DNA of 64,000 nt from Streptomyces sclerotialus (GCF_040907265.1 NZ_JBFOHP010000002.1:1860001-1924000), one strand, 5' to 3'. Positions 31,632 through 41,103 are shown, counted from the stretch's first letter. Notes: a model not told the origin generated them from the letters alone. Translations and numbers: made by a program.

Positions 31632-32288
31632 TCAGGAGGACGCCTCGCCGTAGGTACGGGCCGACGCGTCCGTGTGCGCCATCCGCCGCATGGCCGAGAG
31701 CACGGCATCGCCGATGACGGTGCCCACGACCACCCCCTCGACCAGCCGTTCCATGTCCGCGGCACCCGCGACGTACGCCATGTCCGCGGCCGCTATCCGC
31801 TCGCACGCGTCGGCGTAGACGTCGAGCACCTCCTCGAATCCGCCGTGCCCCAGGCCCCGCAACGTGGCCAGCGCGCGGGCCAGCGCCTCGCCCGCCGGGT
31901 GGTCCGCCGACTCCGGCCGCCACCCCCGCCGTTCGACCAGCGCGGCGACGGCCTCGCGTGCGCTTGCCAGCTCCTCGGGCTCGGCCCCCTGCGGCGGCGT
32001 CAGGCTCTTGTGCGCCGAACCGAGCACGTCGTGCACCGGCCGGCCGGTGTCCTCCACCGCCGCCAGCACCTCGCGCACCGCCGAGACGGACAGGCCGCCG
32101 ACCTCCAGCAGGCCGCGCACCAGCCGCAGCCGCCGCTCGTGCGCCTCGTCGTAATCCGCCTGGTTCGGGCTGGTCAGACGGCCTGCCGGGAGGAGTCCCT
32201 CGCGGACGTAGTACTTGATCGTCGGTACCGCCACCCCGGACCGCCGGCTCAACTCGCCGATGCGCACTCGCCGTTCACTTCCCTTCAA
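31632..32288 (-). CDS. MerR-family transcriptional regulator
   Basis: A 218-residue regulator. The winged HTH (RIGELSRRSGVAVPTIKYYV, REGLLPAGRLTSPNQADYDE) is at the N-terminus, a coiled region follows, and then a C-terminal helical effector domain of about 120 residues without metal-binding Cys. The TTG at 32288 is used here; GTG at 32267 (VRIGEL) is an alternative that fits the family length better. It is divergent from the two membrane-protein genes and probably regulates them via the repeats at 32315-32353. Confidence 0.88.
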   Translation of the reverse strand: MKGSERRVRIGELSRRSGVAVPTIKYYVREGLLPAGRLTSPNQADYDEAHERRLRLVRGLLEVGGLSVSAVREVLAAVEDTGRPVHDVLGSAHKSLTPPQGAEPEELASAREAVAALVERRGWRPESADHPAGEALARALATLRGLGHGGFEEVLDVYADACERIAAADMAYVAGAADMERLVEGVVVGTVIGDAVLSAMRRMAHTDASARTYGEASS

Positions 32289-32314
32289 GGCTTGCCAGTT
32301 CGCCTCCCATCATA

Positions 32315-32353
32315 GATAGTCGCACTATCGGATAGCGGTAAGTGCCACTATCC
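32315..32353. promoter_or_regulatory. Twin GATAG-type inverted repeats, MerR operator
   Basis: GATAGT-CGC-ACTATC (32315-32329) and GGATAG-N12-CTATCC (32330-32353) lie side by side in the 98-bp divergent region. MerR regulators bind such dyads between -35 and -10. Confidence 0.6.
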
Positions 32354-32386
32354 ATTCTCGCGACATGACGATGACGGGGGTCACTC

Positions 32387-33397
32387 ATGCCCGCTCCACT
32401 CCTGCCTGCCCTGCGTCCGGCAGCCCTCCGCCCGGCGGCGGCGCATCCGCCGCTGACCTGGTTCTCGGTCGCCATGGCCGGCCTGGCGGTCGTCTCGGCA
32501 GCCGGCCTCCTGGCCGACGACCGGGTACTCGTCGGCTCGCCGATCTGGCTCAAACCGCTGAAGTTCTCGCTCTCCTTCGCCCTCTACGGGCTGACGCTCG
32601 CCTGGCTGCTCGGACGGCGCCCGGCACGGAGCCGTACCGGCTGGTGGGCCGGCACCGCCGTCGCCGTGACCGGCACCGTCGAGATGGCCGTCATCGTCGG
32701 CCAGACCGTCCGCGGCCGGCGCAGCCACTTCAACTTCGCCACCCCGCTCGACCAGGCGCTCTTCCAGATCATGGGCGCGACCATCGTCGTCCTCTGGCTC
32801 GCCACCCTGGTCATCGCCGCGCTCCAGTTCCGCGGCGGTCCGGGGGCCGACCGCGCCGCCACCTGGGCCGTCCGGCTCGGCGCGCTGATCGCGGTGGCCG
32901 GCCTGGCGCTCGGCGGACTCATGCTCCTCCCCACCCCCGACCAGCGGGCCGCCGCCGCACAGGGCCTGCGGGACGCCGTCGGCGCGCACAGCGTCGGAGT
33001 ACCGGACGGCGGCCCCGCCATGCCGCTCACCGGCTGGAGCACCACCGGCGGCGACCTGCGCATACCGCACTTCGTCGGCATGCACGCACTGCAGCTCCTG
33101 CCCCTCTTCCCGCTCGCCCTCGGCCTCCTCGGCCGCCGCGTACCGCGGCTGAACGCCGAACGGGTACGGCTCCGCCTCGTCCTGGTCGCCGCCGGTGCCT
33201 ACACGGGGCTGCTGGCCCTGGTGACCTGGCAGGCGCTGCGCGGGCAGCCGCTCCTCCGGCCGGACGCGCTGACGCTCGGCGCGCTGGCGGGCCTGCTGGC
33301 GGCGGCCGCCCTCGGCACGTACGCCGCGCTGCGCGCCCCCTTCCGCCCGTACGACAGCACGGGAACCACCGCCCCCGCACAGGAGCTCACCGCATGA
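32387..33397 (+). CDS. Multi-pass membrane protein of unknown function
   Basis: A 336-residue protein with about eight helices. The first run is LTWFSVAMAGLAVVSAAGLL, and conserved-looking loops are VGSPIWLKPLKFSLSF and RIPHFVGMHALQLLPLFPLA. I do not recognise the family. ATG at 32387 starts MPAPLLPALRPAA. Its stop overlaps the next ATG by 4 bp, so it is coupled to an ABA4-like membrane protein, and both are divergent from a MerR gene. Confidence 0.75.
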   Translation: MPAPLLPALRPAALRPAAAHPPLTWFSVAMAGLAVVSAAGLLADDRVLVGSPIWLKPLKFSLSFALYGLTLAWLLGRRPARSRTGWWAGTAVAVTGTVEMAVIVGQTVRGRRSHFNFATPLDQALFQIMGATIVVLWLATLVIAALQFRGGPGADRAATWAVRLGALIAVAGLALGGLMLLPTPDQRAAAAQGLRDAVGAHSVGVPDGGPAMPLTGWSTTGGDLRIPHFVGMHALQLLPLFPLALGLLGRRVPRLNAERVRLRLVLVAAGAYTGLLALVTWQALRGQPLLRPDALTLGALAGLLAAAALGTYAALRAPFRPYDSTGTTAPAQELTA

Positions 33398-33867
33398 CGG
33401 ACATCCTCTTCGACCTCGCGTTCTGGCTCGCCGCGCCCTTCTGGGCGCTGCTCATCCTCGCGCCCGGCCGGCGCTGGACCGACCGGATCGCCGCCTCCCC
33501 GCTGCCGCTGGTCCCGGTCCTCGCCGTCTACCTGGCGCTGGCCGTACCGGTCCTCCCCCAGCTGTGGGCCACCGTGTCCCGCCCCGAACTCGGCGGTTTC
33601 CAGGATCTGATGACCCTCGACGGCGCCGCGGCGGCCATCTGGGCACAGGTCATCGCGTGGGACCTCTTCCTCGGCCAGTGGATGTACCGCGAGGCCCGCC
33701 GCCTCGGTGTCCACCCGCTGGTGATGGGACCGCTGCTGCTCCTGACCGTGCTCCTGTCCCCGGTCGGCGTCCTGCTGTTCCTCGGACTGCGCGCACTGCG
33801 CAGCCGTACCTCGCAGGAGCGCGCCACGGAGAGTGCCGCCGCCGGGCCGAGCGCGGTCAGCGCGTAG
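33394..33867 (+). CDS. ABA4-like (DUF4281) membrane protein
   Basis: A 157-residue protein with four predicted helices (FDLAFWLAAPFWALLILAPG, VLAVYLALAVPVLPQLWATV, the region around WAQVIAWDLFLGQWMYREAR, and LLLLTVLLSPVGVLLFLGLR). The DLFLGQWMYREARRLG segment is the hallmark of the ABA4-like family. Plant ABA4 is needed for neoxanthin synthesis; bacterial members have no known role. ATG overlaps the preceding stop. Confidence 0.82.
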   Translation: MTDILFDLAFWLAAPFWALLILAPGRRWTDRIAASPLPLVPVLAVYLALAVPVLPQLWATVSRPELGGFQDLMTLDGAAAAIWAQVIAWDLFLGQWMYREARRLGVHPLVMGPLLLLTVLLSPVGVLLFLGLRALRSRTSQERATESAAAGPSAVSA

Positions 33868-33874
33868 GGACGCA

Positions 33875-33906
33875 GGCGGCCGGGGCAGTCACACGCCCCG
33901 GCCGCC
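33875..33906. terminator. 12-bp perfect hairpin at convergent gene ends
   Basis: GGCGGCCGGGGC pairs exactly with 33895-33906 around an 8-nt loop, between the ABA4-like gene and the helicase gene. Confidence 0.8.
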
Positions 33907-33915
33907 GACCGCCCG

Positions 33916-36738
33916 TCAGCCGACGGACGAGTACGCCACCACGCCTCGCAGCACCCCGTCCACCGCCTTGCGGGCGGCCCGGGTCACCGTGCTGCCCTCC
34001 GGCGCGGCGGCCGCGATCTGGCCGAGGACGTCGATCAGCTGCTTGCACCAGCGGACGAAGTCGCCGGCCGGCATCTCCGCCTCGCGGAGCACCTCGTCGA
34101 GGCCGACCCCGGACGCCCACTGGTACGCCGCCCACGCGAAGCCGAGGTCCGGCTCACGCTGGCCGACGCCCTCCGCCTGGTTGATCCGGTGGTCCTCCTC
34201 CAGGGCGTCCAGCCGCCCCCAGATCCGCACCATCTCGCCCAGCGCGGCCCGCGCCTTGCCCGACGGCAGTTTCGGCGCGACCGCGTCGTCCGCCTGCCGC
34301 GCCTCGAAGACCAGCGCCGACGCGCACGCCGCCAGCTCCTGGGCGGACAGGCCTTCCCAGACGCCCTCGCGCAGGCACTCGCTGGCCAGCAGGTCCAGCT
34401 CGCCGTACAGCCGCGCCAGCCGCCGGCCCTCGTCCGTGACCGTGTCGCCCTGCAGATAGTCCAGCTCGGTCAGGAGCGAGCAGATCCGGTCGAAGGTGCG
34501 CGCGATGGTGTTCGTACGGCCCTCGATACGGCGCTCCAGCTGACGGGTGTCCCGCCGCAGCCGGTGGTACCGCTCCGCCCACCGCGCATGGTCCTCGCGC
34601 TCGTCGCAGCCGTGGCACGGATGCGCGCGGAGCGCGGCACGCAGCCGCCCGATCTCCTTGTCGTCGGCGGCCTGCGACCGCTTCTTGCGGTGCCGCTCCG
34701 GCGGGATGTGCCCGGCCTTGGTCCGCAGCGCGGACGCCAGGTCACGGCGCGACTGCGGATTGCGCGCGTTGAAGGACTTCGGAATGCGCATCCGGTCCAG
34801 CGGCTGCACCGGCACCGGGAAGTCGATCGACGCCAGCCGCTTGACCTGCCGCTCCGCGGTGAGCACCAGCGGCCGCGGCCCGTCCTCGGAGGAGAAACCG
34901 CGGTGCCCGTTGGTCCGCCCCGACGGCATCCCCGGATCCAGCACCAGCGCCAGCCCCGCGAACTTCCCCGTCGGCACGTGGATCACATCGCCCGGCTTGA
35001 GCTTCTCCAGCGCAGCGGCGGCGGCCGCCCGGCGCTGCGCCGCGCCCTGCTTCGCCAGCTCCGTCTCCCGGTCCTTCAGGTCCCGGCGGAGCCGCGAGTA
35101 CTCCTCGAAGTCCCCGAGGTGGCAGGTCATCGCCTCGCGATAGCCCTCCAGGCCCTCCTCGTTCTTCTGCACCTGCCGCGAGATACCGACGACCGACTTG
35201 TCGGCCTGGAACTGCGCGAAGGACATCTCCAGCAGCTCGCGCGAGCGGTGCCGGCCGAACTGCGAGACGAGGTTGACCGCCATGTTGTACGACGGCTTGA
35301 AGGACGAGCGCAGCGGATACGTACGGGTGCCCGCGAGGCCCGCGACCGCGGCCGGGTCCGTGCCGCGCTGCCACAGCACCACCGCATGGCCCTCGACGTC
35401 GATGCCGCGGCGTCCGGCGCGGCCGGTGAGCTGGGTGTACTCGCCGGGGGTGATGTCGGCGTGCTGCTCGCCGTTCCACTTGACGAGCTTCTCCAGGACC
35501 ACGGAGCGGGCCGGCATGTTGATGCCCAGGGCCAGGGTCTCGGTCGCGAAGACCGCCTTGACCAGGCCCTTCACGAACAGCTCCTCGACCACCTCCTTGA
35601 AGGTGGGCAGCATGCCGGCGTGGTGCGCCGCGATGCCGCGCTCCAGGCCCTCCAGCCACTCGAAGTAGCCGAGGACGTGCAGGTCCTCGTCGGGGATGCC
35701 GGCCGTACGCGCCTCGACGATCTTGCGGACCTTCTCCCGCGCCGCCTGGTCGTTCAGCCGCAGGCCCGAGTACAGGCACTGCTGCACCGCCGACTCGCAG
35801 CCGGCCCTGCTGAAGATGAACGTGATGGCGGGGAGCAGGCCCTCGTTGTCCAGCCGGTCGATCACCTCGGCGCGGCTGGGCGTCCAGATCCGGCTGCGCT
35901 GCCGCCGCTCGCGCTCGCGGTCGGCCTCCCGCATGCCGTTCCGCCCGCGGCGCTTGTCGCGGCCGAAGGTGGGGCGGCTGTTCTCCATCCGGGCGAGCCG
36001 CACCAGGTCGGGGTTGACCTCGCGCTTGCCCTGGCCGTTCTCGCCGTCCTTCTCCTCGAAGAGGTCGTACATCCGGCGGCCGGCGAGGACGTGCTGCCAC
36101 AGCGGCACGGGGCGGTGCTCGGAAACGATCACCTCGGTGTCCCCGCGCACGGTGTCCAGCCAGGCGCCGAACTCCTCGGCGTTGGAGACCGTGGCGGACA
36201 GCGACACCAGCGTCACGGACTCGGGCAGATGGATGATCACCTCTTCCCAGACGGCGCCGCGGAAGCGGTCGGAGAGGTAGTGCACCTCGTCCATGACCAC
36301 ATAGCCCAGGCCGTCCAGCGTCTGCGAACCGGCGTACAGCATGTTGCGCAGCACCTCGGTGGTCATCACGATCACCGGGGCGTCGCCGTTGACGCTGTTG
36401 TCGCCGGTCAGCAGGCCGACCTGGTCCGCGCCGTACCGCTTGACCAGGTCCTGGTACTTCTGGTTCGAGAGGGCCTTGATGGGCGTGGTGTAGAAACACT
36501 TGCGGCCCTGTCTCAGGGCCAGGTGGACGGCGAACTCGCCGACGATCGTCTTGCCGGATCCGGTGGGAGCGGCGACCAGCACACCCTTGCCGGCCTCAAG
36601 GGCCTCGCACGCCTCGATCTGGAACGCGTCCAGTGCGAAGTCGTACATCTCCTTGAAAGGGAAGAGTGCGGTGGCCTGCTCGGCCGCGCGAACACGCGCG
36701 GCGGCATAGCGCTCAGCAGGGGACATGTCCTCGGTCAT
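33916..36738 (-). CDS. helY: Ski2-like DEAD/DEAH RNA helicase, HelY family
   Basis: A 940-residue helicase. Motif I is AAPTGSGKT (about 57-65), motif Ia TTPIKALSNQK, motif II DEVH (VVMDEVHYL), motif III SATVSN, and motif VI QLTGRAGRRGID. The long C-terminal half holds the rRNA-processing-arch-like and helical DSHCT domain (LAACASALVFEARQ). Relatives unwind RNA for decay or processing. Start choice: ATG at 36738 (MTEDMSPAERY); ATG at 36726 has a closer GAGG. It is the last gene of the strand block after tatC, with a hairpin between. Confidence 0.92.
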   Translation of the reverse strand: MTEDMSPAERYAAARVRAAEQATALFPFKEMYDFALDAFQIEACEALEAGKGVLVAAPTGSGKTIVGEFAVHLALRQGRKCFYTTPIKALSNQKYQDLVKRYGADQVGLLTGDNSVNGDAPVIVMTTEVLRNMLYAGSQTLDGLGYVVMDEVHYLSDRFRGAVWEEVIIHLPESVTLVSLSATVSNAEEFGAWLDTVRGDTEVIVSEHRPVPLWQHVLAGRRMYDLFEEKDGENGQGKREVNPDLVRLARMENSRPTFGRDKRRGRNGMREADRERERRQRSRIWTPSRAEVIDRLDNEGLLPAITFIFSRAGCESAVQQCLYSGLRLNDQAAREKVRKIVEARTAGIPDEDLHVLGYFEWLEGLERGIAAHHAGMLPTFKEVVEELFVKGLVKAVFATETLALGINMPARSVVLEKLVKWNGEQHADITPGEYTQLTGRAGRRGIDVEGHAVVLWQRGTDPAAVAGLAGTRTYPLRSSFKPSYNMAVNLVSQFGRHRSRELLEMSFAQFQADKSVVGISRQVQKNEEGLEGYREAMTCHLGDFEEYSRLRRDLKDRETELAKQGAAQRRAAAAAALEKLKPGDVIHVPTGKFAGLALVLDPGMPSGRTNGHRGFSSEDGPRPLVLTAERQVKRLASIDFPVPVQPLDRMRIPKSFNARNPQSRRDLASALRTKAGHIPPERHRKKRSQAADDKEIGRLRAALRAHPCHGCDEREDHARWAERYHRLRRDTRQLERRIEGRTNTIARTFDRICSLLTELDYLQGDTVTDEGRRLARLYGELDLLASECLREGVWEGLSAQELAACASALVFEARQADDAVAPKLPSGKARAALGEMVRIWGRLDALEEDHRINQAEGVGQREPDLGFAWAAYQWASGVGLDEVLREAEMPAGDFVRWCKQLIDVLGQIAAAAPEGSTVTRAARKAVDGVLRGVVAYSSVG

Positions 36739-36819
36739 CGTGTCTACGAGACTACCGGCCACCTCTGACAGTCACGCGATCTTTACGGCAGGCGCTGCCT
36801 GTACCCCGGAACACGGCGA

Positions 36820-36848
36820 AGGGCCGGCCCCTCCCGGGAACCGGCCCT
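36820..36848. terminator. Hairpin after tatC
   Basis: AGGGCCGG (36820-36827) pairs with CCGGCCCT (36841-36848) around 13 nt, 28 bp beyond the tatC stop. Confidence 0.65.
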
Positions 36849-36875
36849 CGCACTCCTCGTGTCACGGTCGGCACG

Positions 36876-37847
36876 TCACGTGATGTCGTCCATGTCCTGA
36901 CGGCGGCGCTCCACCTCATGGCCGTTCACGGACTGCCCCGGCAGCGCGCGCGGGGCGTCGACCGACTCGATGGAGCCGATGTCCTCGGGGGTGAGGTCCA
37001 GGTCGGACGCCTCGTCGTCGGCGGGCCCCGCGGCCACCAGGCGGTCCCTGCGGCGGTCGTTCACGAGCGAGATGCCGACGGCGGCGAAGTACAGGACGGC
37101 GATGGGGGCCGCCAGCAGGATCATCGACACCGGGTCGACGCTGGGCGTGGCGACCGCCGCGAAGACCGTGATGCCCATGATCATTCCGCGCCACCAGCCG
37201 AGCATGCGCTTGCCGGTGAGCACACCGCCCATGTTCAGCAGGATGAGGAGCAGCGGCAGCTCGAAGGAGAGGCCGAAGACGACGATCATCCGAGTGACGA
37301 GATCGAGCAGCTTCTCCAGCGTCACGAGGTTGTCGACGCCCGGCGGGGTGAACTCGATGAGCACCTTGGCCGTGGTCGGCAGGATCTGGTACGCGAAGTA
37401 GCCACCGGCCAGGAAGAGCGGGAAGCCGGCACCGACGAAGCTCAGCGCGTACTTCTTCTCACTGCGGTGCAGACCGGGCGCGAGGAACGCCCAGAGCTGG
37501 TAGAGCCAGACCGGCGAGGAGAGGATCATGCCTGCCATGAGGGACACCTTCAGCGCGAAGGTGAAGGGTCCGAGCAGGTCCATCATCACGATGCGGGCGC
37601 AGGTCTCCCCACCCTGTTTCTGCGCCAGCTCCGAGAAGGACAGGTCGCACCCCACCGTCTGCAGCACCGGCTTGGTGATGACGTTGATGATGTCCTGGTA
37701 GAAGAACGCCGAGACGACGCTCGCCACCACGATCGCCAGCACGGCCTTCGCGAGCCGGTTGCGCAGCTCACGCAGGTGTTCCGCGAGGGGCATCCGCCCT
37801 TCGGGGTCCTTGTTCTTCTTTTCCTTGCTGGGGGCAGACTTGAGCAA
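36876..37847 (-). CDS. tatC: Twin-arginine translocase subunit TatC
   Basis: A 323-residue six-helix core receptor of the Tat export pathway, which recognises twin-Arg signal peptides. Conserved parts are the N-terminal MPLAEHLRELRNRL, SSPVWLYQLWAFLAPGLHRSEKK, and the FELPLLLILLNMGGVL and MIMGITVFAAVATPSVDPVSM regions. The C-terminal 70 residues are an acidic tail common in actinobacteria. TTG at 37847 (MLKSAPSKEK) fits. It follows tatA by 62 bp; no tatB is adjacent. Confidence 0.96.
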   Translation of the reverse strand: MLKSAPSKEKKNKDPEGRMPLAEHLRELRNRLAKAVLAIVVASVVSAFFYQDIINVITKPVLQTVGCDLSFSELAQKQGGETCARIVMMDLLGPFTFALKVSLMAGMILSSPVWLYQLWAFLAPGLHRSEKKYALSFVGAGFPLFLAGGYFAYQILPTTAKVLIEFTPPGVDNLVTLEKLLDLVTRMIVVFGLSFELPLLLILLNMGGVLTGKRMLGWWRGMIMGITVFAAVATPSVDPVSMILLAAPIAVLYFAAVGISLVNDRRRDRLVAAGPADDEASDLDLTPEDIGSIESVDAPRALPGQSVNGHEVERRRQDMDDIT

Positions 37848-37909
37848 CCCACGTCCTCATCTCGTGCGGCGGGCAGCGGTACCGGTCCGCCGCCCCAGTC
37901 AACCCTGGA

Positions 37910-38203
37910 TCAGCGCTTGGTCGTGCTGTCGGTCGGCTCGGCGACCGGACGGGAGCTGTTCACGTCACCGGGCGAGGCCTGGATCGTCTTGGGGGTCTCG
38001 GCCTGCGCGTCGTTCGGCGGGTCGGAGGGCGCGGACTGCGACTGCGAGCCCTCGGACTTCATCGCCTTCGCTTCGCTCTTGAGGATGCGCGCCGACTTGC
38101 CGAGGGACCGGGCCATCTCGGGGAGCTTCTTGGCACCGAACAGAAGGATGACGACGACGAGGATGAGGATGATCTCGGGAGCGCCGATCTTTCCAGTGAA
38201 CAT
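37910..38203 (-). CDS. tatA: Twin-arginine translocase subunit TatA
   Basis: A 97-residue Tat pore component: a single helix ([20 protein letters not shown]), the [14 protein letters not shown] hinge and amphipathic helix, then a polar, Ser/Pro-rich tail. ATG at 38203. It is directly upstream of tatC in the same direction, so the pair is co-transcribed. Confidence 0.96.
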   Translation of the reverse strand: MFTGKIGAPEIILILVVVILLFGAKKLPEMARSLGKSARILKSEAKAMKSEGSQSQSAPSDPPNDAQAETPKTIQASPGDVNSSRPVAEPTDSTTKR

Positions 38204-38400
38204 AAGTGTTTACCTTCTCACCGAGGCGGCTGGGGTGGGGCTGCCCGACTGATCGGACAAGCGTCCGTTTCGCCGTGCTGCCAGCGATCGTAACGCGCGG
38301 GGGTTAACCGGCGGCAATCCCTGTGCATACTCCCGATTGCGGGCCGCGCCTCGCTCGTCGACCCGCACCCAGCAGCGTACCGCCCGTGGGCGGGCGATTT

Positions 38401-38619
38401 TCAGACCCTCTCCCGCCGGGTTCCGGCCATCGTTCCCGCATCCCCGGCGAGCGGCGCTGCGGCCCGCTCCAGGTCCTGCGCGGCCTGCTGGATCTGCCGG
38501 GTGGTCCGGTCCACCTGCCGGGCGAGCCTGCGTACCTCGGCGAAGACGCGGACGGCCAGTACGCCGAGCACGGCGAGACCGAGGAAGCCGAGGGCGATGG
38601 CGATCATGGGCCAGAGCAT
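38401..38619 (-). CDS. Small single-pass membrane protein
   Basis: A 72-residue protein with one N-terminal helix (MLWPMIAIALGFLGLAVLGV) followed by a cytosolic coiled-coil-like segment rich in Arg and Gln (RRLARQVDRTTRQIQQAAQD). No family recognised; it resembles the small membrane-anchored coiled coils encoded next to tatA in streptomycetes. It lies 197 bp before tatA on the same strand. Confidence 0.7.
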   Translation of the reverse strand: MLWPMIAIALGFLGLAVLGVLAVRVFAEVRRLARQVDRTTRQIQQAAQDLERAAAPLAGDAGTMAGTRRERV

Positions 38620-38772
38620 GGGGCGAGCCTACCGGCGCCTACGGGGGCGAATCGAACGAGACCGTGCCCCCACCGGGGGATTACCCGGAGCAACCGCGCG
38701 GGAACCGCTCGCGGAACCGCTTCCCGCCCTGCGGAAGCGCTCCCGTGACCGTCCCCGGCCCCCCCGTCACCC

Positions 38773-39024
38773 TCACCCCGTATGCAGCCGCAGCGTCCGT
38801 ACCCCGCCGCCGGTCAGCAGCTCCACGATCCGCTCGCCGGCCGGCTTGCGTACGGCGGACCCGCAGTCGGGGCAGGTGAAGGAGTAGAAGGTGGTGCGGC
38901 GGCTGCCGCCTATGGCCAGCCGCAGCGCGTCCGAGGCCAGCTCGAAGCGGCCCCGGCAGTCCGGGCAGGCCGCCTTGAAGACCACAGGCGCGGCGGGCGT
39001 CGTCCCCGTCGTCATCGCACTCAC
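38773..39024 (-). CDS. Zinc-ribbon protein
   Basis: An 83-residue protein with two CPDC knuckles (AACPDCRGRFEL and FTCPDCGSAVRKPAGER) about 34 residues apart, forming a probable Zn-binding ribbon. The basic surface suggests nucleic-acid or protein binding. It lies between the pafC stop (49 bp away) and the small membrane protein gene, same strand, so it may be part of the pafBC transcript. Confidence 0.78.
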   Translation of the reverse strand: MSAMTTGTTPAAPVVFKAACPDCRGRFELASDALRLAIGGSRRTTFYSFTCPDCGSAVRKPAGERIVELLTGGGVRTLRLHTG

Positions 39025-39072
39025 AGCTCCCCTGCTGTTCCTCGACTGTCCTGCCTGCTCCGGGCCGCCCGC

Positions 39073-40023
39073 TCAGCCGCCGTACGCGGCGAGCGCCCGC
39101 GCCGCCGCGTCCCGCGCGCTGTCCGCCAGCTCCTGCGGGGCGACGATCCGCCCGTCCCGGCCCAGCCGCAGTGCCAGCCGCCGCAGCGACGCGGGGTCCG
39201 GCGTACGGAGGGTGATGCGCAGGCCCCCCTCGGGCAGCTCCTCCGCGGTGTCGTGCGGGTAGTACTCCGCGACCCAGCGGCCGCCGGGCCCCACCTCGAT
39301 CACGACCTCCGGGTCCTCGGCGGCCGGCTGCACCAGCCCCTCGGACAGGTCCCGCAGCTCGATCGGCGGCGGGTCGGAGGGCGCGTCCAGCAGCTTGATC
39401 TCGGCGACCCGGTCCAGCCGGAAGGTACGGCGCGCCTCGGACAGCCGGCACCAGGCCTCGACGTAGGTGTGGCCGATGGTGAAGAGGCGGATGGGATCCA
39501 CCTCACGTTCGGTGAGCTCGTCGCGGGCCGGTGAGTAGTACTTGAGCCACAGCCGGCGGCGTTCGGCGATGGCCCGGTCGACGTCGGCGAAGACGCCGCC
39601 CTCGGACTCGAAGGTGACGGCGAGCCGGGAGCTGGCTCCGGCCGCCTCGCCCGCCGCCGCCTCCAGCTTGGCCGTGGCCCGCAGCAGCGCCTGCCGGTCG
39701 CCTTCGCGCAGCCCCGGCAGGGTGGCCACCGCGCGCGCCGCGACCAGCAGCGCGGTCGCCTCGTCGGCGGCCAGCCGCAGCGGCTCGGCCACGTCGTCGG
39801 GGTTGTGCCACCAGATGCGGTCGCCGTCGGTGTCGATGTCCAGCAGGTCGCCGCCGCGGAAGCTCGTACCGCACATGGGCAGCACGTCCAGGTCCGCGAT
39901 CAGCTCGTCCTCGCTGATGCCGAAGGCCCGGGCCACGTCGCTGACGCGGGCGCCGGGGCGCTCGCGCAGGTACGTCACCAGGGACAGCATCCGGCGGGTC
40001 TGGTCGATGGCGTTCGTCGCCAT
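39073..40023 (-). CDS. pafC: WYL-domain transcriptional regulator PafC
   Basis: A 316-residue regulator. An N-terminal winged HTH (LVTYLRERPGARVSDVARAF) is followed by a WYL domain (LWLKYYSPARDELTEREVDP, HTYVEAWCRLSEARRTFRLD) and a WCX C-terminal extension. PafB and PafC act together in mycobacteria as the LexA-independent activator of DNA-damage genes. ATG at 40023 lies 17 bp after pafB. The name reflects linkage to pafA; PafBC are not needed for pupylation itself. Confidence 0.93.
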   Translation of the reverse strand: MATNAIDQTRRMLSLVTYLRERPGARVSDVARAFGISEDELIADLDVLPMCGTSFRGGDLLDIDTDGDRIWWHNPDDVAEPLRLAADEATALLVAARAVATLPGLREGDRQALLRATAKLEAAAGEAAGASSRLAVTFESEGGVFADVDRAIAERRRLWLKYYSPARDELTEREVDPIRLFTIGHTYVEAWCRLSEARRTFRLDRVAEIKLLDAPSDPPPIELRDLSEGLVQPAAEDPEVVIEVGPGGRWVAEYYPHDTAEELPEGGLRITLRTPDPASLRRLALRLGRDGRIVAPQELADSARDAAARALAAYGG

Positions 40024-40040
40024 GGTGTGGTCGCTCCCCC

Positions 40041-41039
40041 TCAGCCCTTGGCCACGGCGCGCAGCCGGTCCACGACGTCGGCCCGCAGCTCGGCCGGTTC
40101 CAGTACGACGACGTCCGGGCCCAGCTCCACGAGCCAGGCGTCCAGCCCGTGCCCGTACGGGATCTCCAGCTCGTCCCAGCCCTCGCCCGCCTCGCGGACG
40201 GACAGCGCACGGGCGCGCAGCGGGTAGCCGTGGTCGGCGCGCAGCTTGATACGGGCGGTGCCGGTGGCGGTCTCGCCGGCCCAGCTCTCCACCGTTTCGC
40301 GTACGGTCACGTGGTCGGGCACCTCGGCGGTGAACTTTCCCGCGCGGGAGCGGACCTTGCCTGTAATGCGGGAGAGCCGGAAGACCCGCTCGGCCTGCCG
40401 GTCGCGGTCCCAGCCGGCGAGGTACCAGTGGCCGCGCCAGCACTCCAGGATCCAGGGCTCCACCTGGCGCTGCTCGGGCCGGGCCGCGTTGCCCTTGCGG
40501 TAGTCGAAGACGACCGGGCGGCGGTCCCGGCAGGCCAGCATCAGCGGCTCGAACGCCGCCTCGTGGGCGGGGATGCGCGGCTCCAGGGCGCTGTGCGGCT
40601 GGGCGGGGTCGTACGGGCCCTCGTCCTCCGCCGCCAGCGGCATTCCGGCGGCGCGCAGCTTCTGGAGCGCGCCGCTGGCCGCGCCCGCGAGCCGGGCCTG
40701 CTGCCAGATCTTCGCGGCCAGGCCGAGCGCGGCGGCCTCCTCGGCGTCCAGGGTGATCGGCGGGAGGCGGTTGGAGTCGCGGCGGGCGAGGTATCCGGTG
40801 TCCCCCTCCAGGCCCTCGACGGTCTCGATGACCATGCCGAGCTCCCGCAGGTCATCCTTGTCCCGCTCGAACATGCGGTTGAACGCGTCGTCGCTCGCGC
40901 CCGCCGGACCGTCCCCCGGGCCGAACGCCTCGACGTACGCCTCGATGGAGCCCCGCAACTCCCGCTTGGTGAGCGGACGCCGCGTACCCAGCAGGCACAG
41001 CGCCAGATTCATCAGCCGCTCGGCCTTGGCAATGGCCAT
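40041..41039 (-). CDS. pafB: WYL-domain transcriptional regulator PafB
   Basis: A 332-residue partner of PafC with the same layout: HTH (MNLALCLLGTRRPLTKRELR), a WYL domain (PVVFDYRKGNAARPEQRQVE, GHWYLAGWDRDRQAERVFRL) and a WCX tail. ATG at 41039 starts MAIAKAERLMN. In front is a hairpin that isolates it from the FKBP gene, so pafBC should have a promoter between 41040 and 41100. Confidence 0.94.
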   Translation of the reverse strand: MAIAKAERLMNLALCLLGTRRPLTKRELRGSIEAYVEAFGPGDGPAGASDDAFNRMFERDKDDLRELGMVIETVEGLEGDTGYLARRDSNRLPPITLDAEEAAALGLAAKIWQQARLAGAASGALQKLRAAGMPLAAEDEGPYDPAQPHSALEPRIPAHEAAFEPLMLACRDRRPVVFDYRKGNAARPEQRQVEPWILECWRGHWYLAGWDRDRQAERVFRLSRITGKVRSRAGKFTAEVPDHVTVRETVESWAGETATGTARIKLRADHGYPLRARALSVREAGEGWDELEIPYGHGLDAWLVELGPDVVVLEPAELRADVVDRLRAVAKG

Positions 41040-41103
41040 CGACGCCCTTTCTCTAGCTCCCGACCGATGACCGTACCGCTACCGCGAGCCGCTTCAAAAG
41101 CCG

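Noticed and set aside
34189..36768. 859-codon plus-strand frame opposite the HelY helicase
   Set aside because: The minus strand carries all helicase motifs; the plus reading is compositional.
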